A DNA stretch of 64,000 nt from Rhizomicrobium sp. (GTDB lineage: Bacteria > Pseudomonadota > Alphaproteobacteria > Micropepsales > Micropepsaceae): contig JBBCGJ010000001.1 of the NCBI GenBank assembly GCA_037200985.1, positions 2,146,756 to 2,210,755 of the forward strand. Reading direction: 5' to 3'. Below the pieces are notes generated by a model. It was given only the letters and a program-made list of their open reading frames with translations, ran no database searches and was not told the DNA's origin. Within the stretch, counting starts at the first letter, position 1. Every line of letters begins with the position of its first letter. Position numbers and translations under genes: made by a program. Of the stretch, positions 44,424 through 53,068 are shown piece after piece.

Positions 44424-45851
44424 ATGAAATTCTTGATGCGTTCGTCGTCGCTGGCCGTTTTGGCCTTGGTCGTCACCGGCTGTTCCACGCCGCCGCCCGT
44501 CCCGCTGAAGCCGGGCGACCTGCCCGCCGGCTTCACCGCGCCGACTACGCCGGAAATGGCCAGCGCCCCGGTCTGGCCGGCCGCCGACTGGTGGAACGGC
44601 TTCAACGCGCCGGAACTGCCGCCGCTCGAGAAGACCGCCCAGGCGGAGAATCTCGACCTCCTGGCGGCCGCCGCGGTCGTGCTCCAGGCGCATGCCAATA
44701 CCGGCATCGCGGGCTCGGCCCTGTTTCCGTCGCTGGGCGCGACGGGTCAGGCGCAGCGGAGCGGGACGAAGATCAACGGCTCGTCGGGCGGCGGCGAAGT
44801 CACGAACAATACGTTCGGCATCGGCGCGCAGGCGAGCTATGAGGTCGACCTGTGGGGCCTCAACCGCGACGAGCTGCATGCCGCCGAACAGTCCGAGCTC
44901 GCGGCACGCTATGCCCAGCAGACCGTGGCGCTGACCATCACCTCCGACGTCGCCAACACCTATATGGACGTGCTGGCGCTGCGCGAGCGCGTCGCCATCG
45001 CCAAGGCGAACATCGACGCCGCCAAGCGCATCCTCACCATCACCGAGGCCAAGGTGACGAACGGCGTGTCGTCCAACCTCGATCTGGCGCAGCAGCGCGC
45101 CCAGGTGGCCGGCGAAGAGGCCGCCGTTCCGGGGCTCGAGGAACAGGAGCGCGAGGCGCGCTACGCGCTTGCCATCCTGCTCGGCCGCGCGCCGGAAGGC
45201 TTCGACGTGACGGCGGTGAACCTCAACGGCATCATGGCGCCGGCGGTCAGGCCCGGCCTTCCCGCCGCCCTGCTAGAACGCCGTCCGGACGTCGCCCAGG
45301 CCGAGGCGCAGCTTCTGGCTGCGCACGCCAACCTGGATGCGGCGCGTGCCGCCTTCCTGCCGCAGATCGGCCTTACCGGAAGCGTCACGCAGCTTTTCGA
45401 CCCCTCGACCCTCGCTTGGAGCATCGGCGCCTCGCTGCTGCAGACCATCTTCGACGGCGGAAGGCTGAGTTCGGAAAGCGACCTCGCCCGGGCGCAGCAG
45501 ACCCAGTTGCTGGTCGAATACCGCAAGGCGGTGTTCAGCGCGCTCAGCGACGTCGAAAGCTCGATCGGCCAAGTCTCGTCGCTGACCGACGAGGAGCGCT
45601 TCCTCACCGTCGAAGTGACCAATGCGCAGGAAGCCTATCGCATCTCCGAGCTGCAATATCGCGAGGGCGTGACCGATCTTCTGACCGTGCTGCAGACGCA
45701 GCAGACGCTGTTCACCGCGCAGGACCAGCTCGTGCAGGTCAAGCTGGCGCGGCTCCAGGCCTATGTCTCGCTCTACCGCTCGCTCGGCGGCGGCTGGACG
45801 GTCGCGACCGATCCGAACGCCGCGCCGGACACGGGCTGGAGCCCGCTGTAG
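44424..45851 (+). CDS. NodT-family outer-membrane efflux lipoprotein (TolC-like)
   Basis: 475 residues. Lipobox VVTGCS puts the lipid-anchored Cys near 16. The outer-membrane factor repeats follow: DWWNGFNAPELPPLEKTAQA, NTFGIGAQASYEVDLWGLNR (first beta pair), then long coiled-coil arms, the second set LERRPDVAQAEAQLLAAHAN, GLTGSVTQLF and AYRISELQYREGVTDLLTVL. It forms the exit duct of RND or ABC efflux pumps. No adaptor or inner-membrane pump gene lies beside it, so it is an orphan that must pair with a pump elsewhere. A hairpin terminator follows. Confidence 0.92.
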   Translation: MKFLMRSSSLAVLALVVTGCSTPPPVPLKPGDLPAGFTAPTTPEMASAPVWPAADWWNGFNAPELPPLEKTAQAENLDLLAAAAVVLQAHANTGIAGSALFPSLGATGQAQRSGTKINGSSGGGEVTNNTFGIGAQASYEVDLWGLNRDELHAAEQSELAARYAQQTVALTITSDVANTYMDVLALRERVAIAKANIDAAKRILTITEAKVTNGVSSNLDLAQQRAQVAGEEAAVPGLEEQEREARYALAILLGRAPEGFDVTAVNLNGIMAPAVRPGLPAALLERRPDVAQAEAQLLAAHANLDAARAAFLPQIGLTGSVTQLFDPSTLAWSIGASLLQTIFDGGRLSSESDLARAQQTQLLVEYRKAVFSALSDVESSIGQVSSLTDEERFLTVEVTNAQEAYRISELQYREGVTDLLTVLQTQQTLFTAQDQLVQVKLARLQAYVSLYRSLGGGWTVATDPNAAPDTGWSPL

Positions 45852-45857
45852 AAGATC

Positions 45858-45882
45858 GCCTCTCCCGCACCGCGGGAGAGGC
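45858..45882. terminator. Bidirectional hairpin between convergent genes
   Basis: GCCTCTCCCGC (45858-45868) pairs perfectly with GCGGGAGAGGC (45872-45882) around loop ACC. It lies between the stops of the efflux gene and the aldo/keto reductase. No T run, so it may act only as a 3' stabiliser. Confidence 0.6.
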
Positions 45883-45893
45883 AAATCCTCACT

Positions 45894-46877
45894 TCACTGG
45901 TGCCCGATGATGCGGCGCGTCTGGTAGCCCTTGGCCAGCGCCTTCACCTCGTCCGGCGTCAGCTTCACCTCCACCGCGGCGATCGCGTCGTCGAGATGCT
46001 TCATCTTGGAGGCGCCGACGATCGGCGCCGAGACGACCGGCTGGTGCAGCAGCCAGGCGAGTGCGATCTGCGCCGAGCTCACGCCCTTATCTTTTGCGAG
46101 CGCATCGACGCGGTCGCGGATGTCGTAATCGCTTTCCAGGAAAGCGCTCGGCGTCAGGATGTTCGCGTCCGATTTGGCCCGCGTCGTCTGCGCCTCGCCG
46201 TCGCGGCTGCGATTGCCGGCGAGGAAGCCGCGCGCCAAGGGGCTCCACGGGATCACGCCGATGCCGGCGTCGCGGCAGAGCGGCAGCATCTCGCGCTCTT
46301 CCTCGCGATAGACGAGGTTGTAGAAGTTTTGCATCGAGACGAATTTCGCGGCGCCGGTCTTTTCCTGGGTGTGCAGGTATTTCGAGAACTGCCAGGCGAA
46401 CATCGAGGACGCGCCGATATAGCGGGCCTTGCCCGAGCGCACGACGTCGTTCAGCGCCTCGACGGTCTCCTCGATCGGCGTGGTCGGATCGAAGCGGTGG
46501 ATCTGATAGAGGTCGACATAGTCCGTGCCGAGCCGGCGCAGCGAATTGTCGATGCCCGACAGGATGTGCTTGCGCGACAGGCCGCGGTCGTTCACGTCGT
46601 CGCTCATCGCGCCGCAGACCTTGGTCGCGAGCACGATATCGTCGCGCTTGGTGAAATCCTTGAGCGCCTTCCCGACGACCTCCTCGCTGCGACCGATGGA
46701 GTAGACGTCGGCGGTGTCGAAGAAATTGATGCCGGCTTCCAGCGCGCGCTTGATGAATGGCCGTGCCTCTTCTTCGCCCAGAACCCAGTCGCGCCAATTG
46801 GGCGAGCCATACGTCATCGTGCCGAGGCAGATGCGCGAGACCTTGAGGCCGGTGTGGCCGAGACGTGTCGTTTCCAT
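45894..46877 (-). CDS. Aldo/keto reductase
   Basis: 327 residues forming the AKR barrel: GLKVSRICLGTMTYGSP, the catalytic Asp in NFFDTADVYSIGRSEEVVG (Asp and Tyr of the tetrad), Lys in VLATKVCG, and His in DLYQIHRFDPTTPIEET. The NADPH-binding end is SSAQIALAWLLHQPVVSAPI followed by VGASKMKHLDDA. It reduces carbonyls with NADPH in the cytosol. It lies 52 bases downstream of the chrR stop on the same strand, so it could belong to the RpoE-ChrR regulon by read-through. Confidence 0.93.
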   Translation of the reverse strand: METTRLGHTGLKVSRICLGTMTYGSPNWRDWVLGEEEARPFIKRALEAGINFFDTADVYSIGRSEEVVGKALKDFTKRDDIVLATKVCGAMSDDVNDRGLSRKHILSGIDNSLRRLGTDYVDLYQIHRFDPTTPIEETVEALNDVVRSGKARYIGASSMFAWQFSKYLHTQEKTGAAKFVSMQNFYNLVYREEEREMLPLCRDAGIGVIPWSPLARGFLAGNRSRDGEAQTTRAKSDANILTPSAFLESDYDIRDRVDALAKDKGVSSAQIALAWLLHQPVVSAPIVGASKMKHLDDAIAAVEVKLTPDEVKALAKGYQTRRIIGHQ

Positions 46878-46929
46878 GCGATGTCCTCATGCTTGCCGCT
46901 GCGGCCAAGCCTAGGACGATCGGGCGCGC

Positions 46930-47571
46930 TCAGAAACCGAAAATCTTTCCCACGATTTTCGGCAATAACCCTTCGAACACCAGGGGCGCGTCGGTCACCG
47001 CGAGATTGATGCAGGCCGAGCCCGGATCGGCCACCGGCTTGTGACGGATGTCCGGCGTGGCCGATTGCACGTCGCCGACGCGATAGTTCCCGTTCGCGTC
47101 GCTGTAGCCGCCTGTCAGTACCAGCGTCCATTCCTCGCCGCGATGGGTGTGCGTGGCGACACCGGCGCCCGGCACGGTGCGGATCAGCCGCGCGCGCGCC
47201 TTGCCTTTGGTGGGAAGGGAGAAATAGGCGATCCCGGGCGCGATGCGCCGCCAGCCGATACGCGCGAAGTCGCCGCCCACATAGGGCCGCAGCGGCGCGG
47301 GAACGTCGCCCGTCGATCGCGCGCCACGGACGATTTCGGCGGCCGGTGCGTCGAGCCGCGCGAGCAGGGACCGGTACGCGCCCTGCTCGAGCGCGACCGG
47401 CGCGACGTCGGCCAGCAGCGAGCCGCCCGCGGCTTCCGCGTCCGCGACGACCGCGCGGCAATCGGAACACAGCGCCAGATGCGTCGCGACCAGAAGCGAC
47501 ACGGCCTCGCTCGCCGCGCCCGCGGCGTAAGCGAGCAGAAGCTCCTCGCCGGGATGATGGACGATGCTCAT
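46930..47571 (-). CDS. chrR: ChrR-type zinc anti-sigma factor with cupin domain
   Basis: 213 residues. The N-terminal anti-sigma domain has HHPGEELLLAYAAGAASEAV and the zinc motif HLALCSDC (His-x3-Cys-x2-Cys near 34-41). The C-terminal cupin (about 115-195) reads TVPGAGVATHTHRGEEWTLV then LTGGYSDANGNYRVGD, with the metal-binding His-x-His and Glu. In Rhodobacter ChrR holds RpoE inactive and releases it upon singlet oxygen, the cupin helping the response. The start overlaps the sigma gene stop by four bases. Confidence 0.9.
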   Translation of the reverse strand: MSIVHHPGEELLLAYAAGAASEAVSLLVATHLALCSDCRAVVADAEAAGGSLLADVAPVALEQGAYRSLLARLDAPAAEIVRGARSTGDVPAPLRPYVGGDFARIGWRRIAPGIAYFSLPTKGKARARLIRTVPGAGVATHTHRGEEWTLVLTGGYSDANGNYRVGDVQSATPDIRHKPVADPGSACINLAVTDAPLVFEGLLPKIVGKIFGF

Positions 47572-48128
47572 GGCCCGTCTCCCAGCTGGAGGCGCAGCCG
47601 CGCCATGGCGAGGCGGATGCGCGACTTCACCGTGCCGAGCGGCAAACCCAGTTCGACCGCGATGAGACTGTGGGGCTTCTTCGCCAGAAAGGACAATTCG
47701 ATGATCCGCGACTGCTCGCGCGGCAGGCCGGCGAGCGCGGCGCGCAGCCGGTCCTCCGCCTTGGCCCAATCCATCGTCTCGTCGGCCGAGCGTTCCGCAT
47801 CGGGCAGGAGCGACGGGTCGCTGGGATCGGGCTCGGGACGGCGCTCCTTGCGGATCGCATCGATGCGCAGGTTCCGCGCGATGGTGAAGATCCAGGTCGA
47901 GGCCGAGGCCTTCGCCGGATCGAACATCGCCGCCTTGCGCCACACCGCGAGCATGGCCTCCTGCGCGAGATCCTCCGCCACCGCATTGCCGGCGCCGAGC
48001 CGCATCAGATAGCCTTTCACGCGCGGCGCGAAATGATCGAACAGAAGCTGGAACGCAGCCTTGTCGCGCACCTGCGCCACCCGGACCACCAGGGCGTTGA
48101 GCCGCGCCGGATCAGCCGTCTGCGTCAT
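47568..48128 (-). CDS. rpoE: ECF sigma factor, RpoE of the RpoE-ChrR (ECF11-like) type
   Basis: 186 residues. Region 2: LLFDHFAPRVKGYLMRLGAG and AEDLAQEAMLAVWRKAAMFD then ASASTWIFTIARNLRIDAIR. Region 4: LPREQSRIIELSFLAKKPHS with the HTH LIAVELGLPLGTVKSRIRLA. It recruits RNA polymerase to stress promoters once released from ChrR. The ATG at 48128 is preferred over ATGs at 48218/48221, because those would leave almost no leader after the recognised promoter at 48256-48231. It is coupled to chrR and probably autoregulated. Confidence 0.92.
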   Translation of the reverse strand: MTQTADPARLNALVVRVAQVRDKAAFQLLFDHFAPRVKGYLMRLGAGNAVAEDLAQEAMLAVWRKAAMFDPAKASASTWIFTIARNLRIDAIRKERRPEPDPSDPSLLPDAERSADETMDWAKAEDRLRAALAGLPREQSRIIELSFLAKKPHSLIAVELGLPLGTVKSRIRLAMARLRLQLGDGP

Positions 48129-48230
48129 TACCGGCCGCCGCGCGGGACGCGCCGCCGTCCAGCCCGTCCGGGCGACGGGAACTGTCCAGGTGCCGGAAAG
48201 AGTCGAGGCATGGCCCATCATAGACGTATT

Positions 48231-48256
48231 TACGGGGACGGACCGTCGGCGGATCA
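48231..48256 (-). promoter_or_regulatory. RpoE (ECF11-type) autoregulatory promoter
   Basis: On the minus strand TGATCC (48256-48251), a 16-base spacer, then CGTAAA beginning at 48234. This is the RpoE-ChrR promoter pattern TGATCC-N16-CGTA. It points at the rpoE-chrR operon, about 100 bases before the chosen rpoE start. Confidence 0.75.
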
Positions 48257-48298
48257 GCGGAAACATCCTGGTAAGGGAATGGGCGCCAGTATGGCCGG

Positions 48299-49360
48299 AT
48301 GGACGGCCGGAAATACGTCTCCCTCGACGGCCTGCGCGGCGTCGCGGCACTGGCGGTGGTGCTCTACCACCTGCCGGGGCCGCTGCACGCGCTGGCGCCG
48401 CGCGGCTATCTCGCGGTGGACCTGTTCTTCCTCTTGAGCGGCTTCGTCCTCGCCGGCGCCTATGAGGCGCGGCTGCGCGCCGGCCTCGTGCCCGGCGCCT
48501 TCCTGCTGATCCGGCTGAAGCGGCTTTGGCCGGTCTATGCCGTCGGCGTCGTACTCGGCGTGTTCGTGTTCTCGCTCGTGCGCGCGCTGTGTCCCGAAGC
48601 GGGTTTCGCCTTTCCGCATGAGACGATGGCGCAGGCGATCCTGACGAGCCTTCTCTTCCTGCCGCAATTCGCCGCCTATGGCGGACCGGCCTTTCCGTTC
48701 AACGCCGCGTCCTGGTCGCTGTCGGTCGAACTGTTCGGCAATCTCGCCTATGCAGCGCTGGCGCGGACGCTGCGCGCGCCGCTGCTCGCGGCGCTGATCT
48801 GTGTCGGCCTCGCCGGGGTCGCGCTCGTCGCGCTGAAGACGGGCACCCTCGATGTCGGCGTGTCGCCGTCGAACCTGGCGGGCGGCTATATCCGCTTCCT
48901 GTTCTCGTTTCCGGCCGGTATCGCGTTGTGGCGGCTCGAAGCGGCGGGCAGGCTCCCGACAATGCGCAGTCCGCTTTGGCTCGCCTTCGCGGCGGCCGCG
49001 TTCGCTTTCTGCGGCGGCGGCGGCGGCGCGGCGCGCGACATCGTCACGGTCGTGTTTCTGTTTCCCGCGATCCTCGTCGCAGCGCGCGGCAATCCGCGTT
49101 CGGCACGGCTCGCACGCGCCTTCGCCTGGGCCGGCGCGGTGAGCTATCCGCTCTATGTCCTGCATCCGCCCCTGGTCGTGGCGCTGTCGGCGCTGGCGAG
49201 CCCGTCCGCCCTGCCGCTCGCCTCGCTCGCCGTGCTCTGCGGCACGATCGCCGCCGCCGCGCTTGCCAATCGCTATTTCGATCGGCCGGTCCAGGCCTTG
49301 CTGCGCCGGCCGCCGCAAGCTGACGCTGCGACAATCCCGGCCCGTGGCGGCGCGGATTGA
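48299..49360 (+). CDS. Acyltransferase family 3 membrane protein
   Basis: 353 residues with about ten membrane helices. The OafA/AT3 opening YVSLDGLRGVAALAVVLYHL (residues 5-24) with the conserved His, then YLAVDLFFLLSGFVLAGAYE, RLKRLWPVYAVGVVLG, and SWSLSVELFGNLAYA near 145. AT3 proteins move acetyl or other acyl groups onto sugars, LPS or exopolysaccharide. The stand-alone form has no C-terminal SGNH domain. It is divergent from the rpoE operon and overlaps none of it; its own substrate is unknown. Confidence 0.9.
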   Translation: MDGRKYVSLDGLRGVAALAVVLYHLPGPLHALAPRGYLAVDLFFLLSGFVLAGAYEARLRAGLVPGAFLLIRLKRLWPVYAVGVVLGVFVFSLVRALCPEAGFAFPHETMAQAILTSLLFLPQFAAYGGPAFPFNAASWSLSVELFGNLAYAALARTLRAPLLAALICVGLAGVALVALKTGTLDVGVSPSNLAGGYIRFLFSFPAGIALWRLEAAGRLPTMRSPLWLAFAAAAFAFCGGGGGAARDIVTVVFLFPAILVAARGNPRSARLARAFAWAGAVSYPLYVLHPPLVVALSALASPSALPLASLAVLCGTIAAAALANRYFDRPVQALLRRPPQADAATIPARGGAD

Positions 49361-49414
49361 TTCGATCCCGTCCCGCTTGTAGAGCCTTGGGATCGCCATT
49401 GCGGAAAGCCATCG

Positions 49415-50587
49415 ATGAGCATCAAGGGCAAAGCCTATGTCATGGGCGCGTTCGAGCATCCGACGCGCGAAGCCCCCGACAAATCGACGCCGCAGCTTCA
49501 CGCCGAGTGCATGCGCGGGGCGCTGGCCGATGCGGGGCTGACCAAGGACGACATCGACGGCTATTTCTGCGCCGGCGACGCGCCGGGCTTCGGCGCGCTG
49601 TCGATGGCGGACTATCTGGGGCTGCGCAAGCTCAGCCATGTCGATTCCACCGAGACCGGCGGCTCGTCCTACATCCTGCATGTCGGCCATGCGGCGGAGG
49701 CGATCGCGGCCGGCAAATGCTCGGTGGCGCTGATCACGCTGGCCGGAAAGCCGCGCACCTCGCCGCCCGGCGGCGGACCGCGCGGCAGCGGCGGCTTCGC
49801 GGCGGCGCCGGAAGCCGGCTTCGAGAACCCCTATGGCGGCTCGACGCACAACACCTATGGCATGTGCGCGGTGCGGCACATGCACGAATTCGGCACGACC
49901 AGCGAGCAGCTTGCCTGGATCAAGGTCGCCGCATCGCATCACGCGCAGTGGAATCCGCACGCCTTCCTGAAGGACGTCGTGACGGTCGAAGACGTCGTGA
50001 ACTCGCCGATGATCGCCACGCCCTTGCATCGGCTGGATTGCTGCGTCGTCACCGATGGCGGCGGCGCGCTGATCGTGACCAGCCCCGAGGTCGCCAGGCG
50101 CCTGAACCGGCCGCGGGTAAAAGTGATCGGCGCGGGCGAGGCGCCCAAGGGCACCTATGGCGGCAAGGTCGATCTCACCTTCTCGGGCGCGGCGTGGAGC
50201 GGCCCGAAGGCCTTCGCCGAGGCCGGCGTGACGCCGACCGACATCAAATACGCCTCGATCTATGACAGCTTCACCATCACCGTGCTGATGCAGATCGAGG
50301 ATCTCGGCTTCTGCGCAAAGGGCAAGGGCGGCGCCTTCGTCGCCGACGGCAATCTCATTTCCGGCGTCGGCAAGCTGCCCTTCAATACGGACGGCGGGGG
50401 CCTCTGCAACAACCATCCGACCAATCGCGGCGGCATCACCAAGGTGATCGAGGCGGTGCGCCAGCTACGCGGCGAAGCCCACCCCAAGGTACAGGTGAAG
50501 AACTGCGATCTCGCCATCGCGCACGGCACCGGCGGCTCGCTCGGCACGCGCCACGGCTCGGCGACGCTGATCCTGGAACGGGAGTAG
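49415..50587 (+). CDS. Thiolase-like acetyl-CoA acetyltransferase (lipid-transfer/SCP-x type)
   Basis: 390 residues of thiolase fold. N-terminal AYVMGAFEHPTREAPDKSTP and LADAGLTKDDIDGYFCAGD; the nucleophile segment is STETGGSSYILHVGHAAEAI, with Ser where classical thiolases have the reactive Cys. C-terminal LPFNTDGGGLCNNHPTNRGG and IAHGTGGSLGTRHGSATLIL keep the His and the GHxxG-like region. This subgroup partners a DUF35/OB-fold protein in steroid or CoA-ester side-chain retro-aldol or thiolysis complexes. The OB-fold gene follows after four bases. Substrate unknown. Confidence 0.88.
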   Translation: MSIKGKAYVMGAFEHPTREAPDKSTPQLHAECMRGALADAGLTKDDIDGYFCAGDAPGFGALSMADYLGLRKLSHVDSTETGGSSYILHVGHAAEAIAAGKCSVALITLAGKPRTSPPGGGPRGSGGFAAAPEAGFENPYGGSTHNTYGMCAVRHMHEFGTTSEQLAWIKVAASHHAQWNPHAFLKDVVTVEDVVNSPMIATPLHRLDCCVVTDGGGALIVTSPEVARRLNRPRVKVIGAGEAPKGTYGGKVDLTFSGAAWSGPKAFAEAGVTPTDIKYASIYDSFTITVLMQIEDLGFCAKGKGGAFVADGNLISGVGKLPFNTDGGGLCNNHPTNRGGITKVIEAVRQLRGEAHPKVQVKNCDLAIAHGTGGSLGTRHGSATLILERE

Positions 50588-50591
50588 GACC

Positions 50592-50996
50592 ATGTCAGAC
50601 GCCAAACCCGCCGCGCGCAAGATCGCCGCGCCCGCCGTGAACACCGAGACGGAGAAGTTTTGGAAGGCCGCCGCAGAAGGCAAGCTGCTCTATGGCTGGT
50701 GCCTCGCCTGCAGTGAGGCGCATTATTATCCGCGCAGCTTCTGCCCGTTCTGCTTTTCCGACCGCGTCGAGTGGCGCGAGGCCAGCGGCGCGGCGACCGT
50801 CTATTCCTATTCCATCATGTACCGCTCGCCGACCGGGCCCTATACGATCGCCTTCGTCGAGTTAGCGGAGGGTCCGCGCATCCTGACCAACATCGTCGAT
50901 TGCGACTTCGAGAAGATCGCCGTCGACGCGGCCGTGAAGCTGGTGTGGAAGCCGAGCGACGGCGGCACCCCGGTTCCGCTCTTCACGCTGGGGTAA
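50592..50996 (+). CDS. Zn-ribbon/OB-fold protein (DUF35), thiolase partner
   Basis: 134 residues. The rubredoxin-like zinc ribbon CLACSEAHYYPRSFCPFC (Cys-x2-Cys..Cys-x2-Cys) is followed by the OB-fold (VEWREASGAATVYSYSIMYR, PYTIAFVELAEGPRILTNIV, VKLVWKPSDGGTPVPLF). The pair of thiolase plus DUF35 protein is a known complex in which the OB protein binds acyl-CoA. It sits four bases after the thiolase gene. Together they probably act on a CoA-linked substrate. Confidence 0.9.
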   Translation: MSDAKPAARKIAAPAVNTETEKFWKAAAEGKLLYGWCLACSEAHYYPRSFCPFCFSDRVEWREASGAATVYSYSIMYRSPTGPYTIAFVELAEGPRILTNIVDCDFEKIAVDAAVKLVWKPSDGGTPVPLFTLG

Positions 50997-51017
50997 ACGC
51001 CACCACGTCCTGCCGGT

Positions 51018-51117
51018 GTCATCCTCCGCGAATGCGGAGGACCCAGTTGACGCCTGCACCACGCCTACGGGCATGGTACCGTCGTCACCTGGGTGGCCCG
51101 CATTCGCGGGCCATGAC
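51018..51117. repeat. Two-hairpin intergenic repeat (copy 3)
   Basis: GTCATCCTCCGCGAATGCGG AGGA is the first hairpin, then ACCCA, a spacer, TGGGTGGCCCG, and the second hairpin GGCCCGCATTCGCGGGCC ending ATGAC (51117). Clear outer termini GTCAT/ATGAC are reverse complements. Confidence 0.8.
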
Positions 51118-51137
51118 AATCTGTTTTGGGGCAGCAG

Positions 51138-51542
51138 ATGAAAATCCTTGCAGCACTATTGATCCTTGGCGCCGTCGTCACCGTCGCCTATTGGGCGAAC
51201 TATTTCATCGCGGGCGATGTGCGCGTGCTACAGGACGATTGGTACAGCGCCTTCGAGGATTCCTTCCCCGTCGCCGATGGTTGGATGGCGCTCTGCATGC
51301 TGCTCGCCGGCATCGGCCTATGGCGCGGCACGAAGAACGGCGCGCTGTTCGGCCTGATGGCGGGCAGCGCCCTGATCTATCTCGCGGCGATGGACATCAC
51401 CTTCAACATCGAGCACGGGCTCTACGCCCTGCTGCCGAAATCCGGCCCCATGATCACCGAGGCCTGGATCAACGCCTCCTCGCTGGGGCTCGGAGTGGCC
51501 ACGCTGATCATGAGCTGGCGCGCCGCGACGCGATCCGGCTGA
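51138..51542 (+). CDS. Small membrane protein of unknown function
   Basis: 134 residues with about four hydrophobic segments: residues 2-18, 49-66, 75-95 and 112-128. The loop DWYSAFEDSFPVADGWMA and the end IMSWRAATRSG are the only polar parts of note. The ATG at 51138 is preferred; the frame also opens at a TTG four codons earlier, within the repeat edge. No domain recognised. It converges on the SRAP gene, five bases apart. Confidence 0.72.
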   Translation: MKILAALLILGAVVTVAYWANYFIAGDVRVLQDDWYSAFEDSFPVADGWMALCMLLAGIGLWRGTKNGALFGLMAGSALIYLAAMDITFNIEHGLYALLPKSGPMITEAWINASSLGLGVATLIMSWRAATRSG

Positions 51543-51546
51543 CCTA

Positions 51547-52191
51547 TCAGAACAATTCCGGCTGATCGTTCGGCTTCGGCGGCGGCGGGTGCTTGCCGGC
51601 TTTCTCCATGTCCATCGGCAGATCGGACGGCTTCAGCATCGCCTTCAATTCGTCCGCGGTCGCCGGCTCCTCGCCCAGCCATTTCGCCCAGTCCGCGTCG
51701 TCGATCACTGCCGGCATGCGGTCGGTGATGGTGGCGATCAGAGGATTGGGCGGCGTCGTCACCATGGCGAAGGTCTCCAGCGGCACGGGCCCCGGCCCGT
51801 TCCAGCACTCCCAGATGACGGCGATGGCAAGCGTGCGCCGCCCGCGCGGCGTGACGACATACTGTTCGGTCTTCTTGGGCGTGATCTCCTTGCCTTCGTT
51901 GAAGGAGTCCACGATCACCAGCCCGCGGCGGCGACGGAACGCGTCGCGGAAGGTCGGCTTGATGTCGACGGTCTCGGCGCGGGCATGGATGAACTTGGTG
52001 CCCGCCATCGCCTGGTCCGGCGCGTCGGCGGGGACGAAGCCCCAGCGCATGCGCACGGTCCCGCGCCCGCCCTTCGCGCCCAGACGGAGCACATCCGCGA
52101 ACCGCATCGGCGTGACGGTCTGCGACGACGGCGCGGAGAGCGCGCGTTCGTCCTCCGCGTCATTCAAGCCCTGCGTGAACTTTCCGCACAT
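51547..52191 (-). CDS. SOS response-associated peptidase (SRAP/YedK-HMCES family), diverged active site
   Basis: 214 residues. MCGKF at the N-terminus supplies Cys2, which in YedK/HMCES links covalently to abasic sites in single-stranded DNA. Family stretches MRWGFVPADAP, HARAETVDIKPTFRDAFRRR, VDSFNEGKE and TDRMPAVI follow. Compared with YedK (Cys2, Asn75, Glu105, His160), the Asn position is His69, the Glu is kept (Glu99), and the His of HDRMP is Thr156. The start at 52191 is fixed by the need for Cys2. It shields abasic-site DNA damage if active; the changed residues may slow reversal of the crosslink. Confidence 0.85.
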   Translation of the reverse strand: MCGKFTQGLNDAEDERALSAPSSQTVTPMRFADVLRLGAKGGRGTVRMRWGFVPADAPDQAMAGTKFIHARAETVDIKPTFRDAFRRRRGLVIVDSFNEGKEITPKKTEQYVVTPRGRRTLAIAVIWECWNGPGPVPLETFAMVTTPPNPLIATITDRMPAVIDDADWAKWLGEEPATADELKAMLKPSDLPMDMEKAGKHPPPPKPNDQPELF

Positions 52192-52227
52192 TTGCACGCG
52201 ACCGAAGAATCGCCCTTCCCTTAGCAT

Positions 52228-52944
52228 ATGGTGAGCCGCAAGGAATGGGACAGGCTGGCGAAGGACTTCGAGCGCGAGGTCTGCGACATCACGCGCGAGA
52301 CCAGAACCGGCACGATCGCGCGGATCGTCAAGGCGCTGCCGCTCTCGGCGGAGACGTCCGTGCTGGTCGATCTCGGCTGCGGCCTCGGCACCTTCATCGC
52401 GCGCTATGGCGGCCTGTTCCGCGAAGTCCATGGCGTGGAACACGCACCCCGGATCATCGCGCGGGCCAAAGCCAGTCTCGGCCGCCGCGACGGCCTCACC
52501 TGGACGACATCGGGGCTTCCGCCGGCGGCGCGGAAGATCGGCCGGCGCGCCGATCTCACCGTCTGCATGAACGTCGTCACCATGCCGGGCGCAAAGACGC
52601 GCGAGAAAATGTGGAGCGCCATCGCGTCCGTCACAAAGAGGCACGGCCACGCACTGATCGTCGTGCCCTCCATCGAATCCGACCGCATGGTGGAACGCGT
52701 CGCCTACGGCACCTCGCGCGCCGAAGCGCTCGCGGCGGCGCCGGACGGGCTCGTCGACCGCGGCGGCAGCCGTCAGAAGCACTTCGCGCGCGCGGAGCTG
52801 CGCGACCTGCTCGCGCGCCACGGATTCCGCACCGCGAAGCTGCTGCGCGTTACCTACCCGTGGCAGAAAGAGGGCCTGCGCAAGCCGCGTAATGCCGGCG
52901 CGCGCCTGCCTTGGGACTGGCTGGTGCTGGCGGAGCGCCTGTAG
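52228..52944 (+). CDS. Class I SAM-dependent methyltransferase
   Basis: 238 residues. Motif [21 protein letters not shown] near residue 46, acidic end [15 protein letters not shown], motif IV-like [20 protein letters not shown] near 110, then [20 protein letters not shown]. The C-terminal part [20 protein letters not shown] closes the fold. Cytosolic small-molecule methyltransferase; substrate unknown. It is divergent from the SRAP gene, 36 bases apart. Confidence 0.87.
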   Translation: MVSRKEWDRLAKDFEREVCDITRETRTGTIARIVKALPLSAETSVLVDLGCGLGTFIARYGGLFREVHGVEHAPRIIARAKASLGRRDGLTWTTSGLPPAARKIGRRADLTVCMNVVTMPGAKTREKMWSAIASVTKRHGHALIVVPSIESDRMVERVAYGTSRAEALAAAPDGLVDRGGSRQKHFARAELRDLLARHGFRTAKLLRVTYPWQKEGLRKPRNAGARLPWDWLVLAERL

Positions 52945-53068
52945 CGCCCGACACGAAAGAGCGCGACATGGCTACAATCGCGCACAAATACGTACAAGAC
53001 GGTCCACCGGAACTTTTCGAGACTGCCCCTGCAAGTCTCGCTTTCCAGCGGTCAGATCGGAACGTCCC

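Noticed and set aside
48254..50416. 720-codon minus-strand frame over the acyltransferase and thiolase genes
   Set aside because: Arg-rich shadow of two well-supported genes on the other strand.
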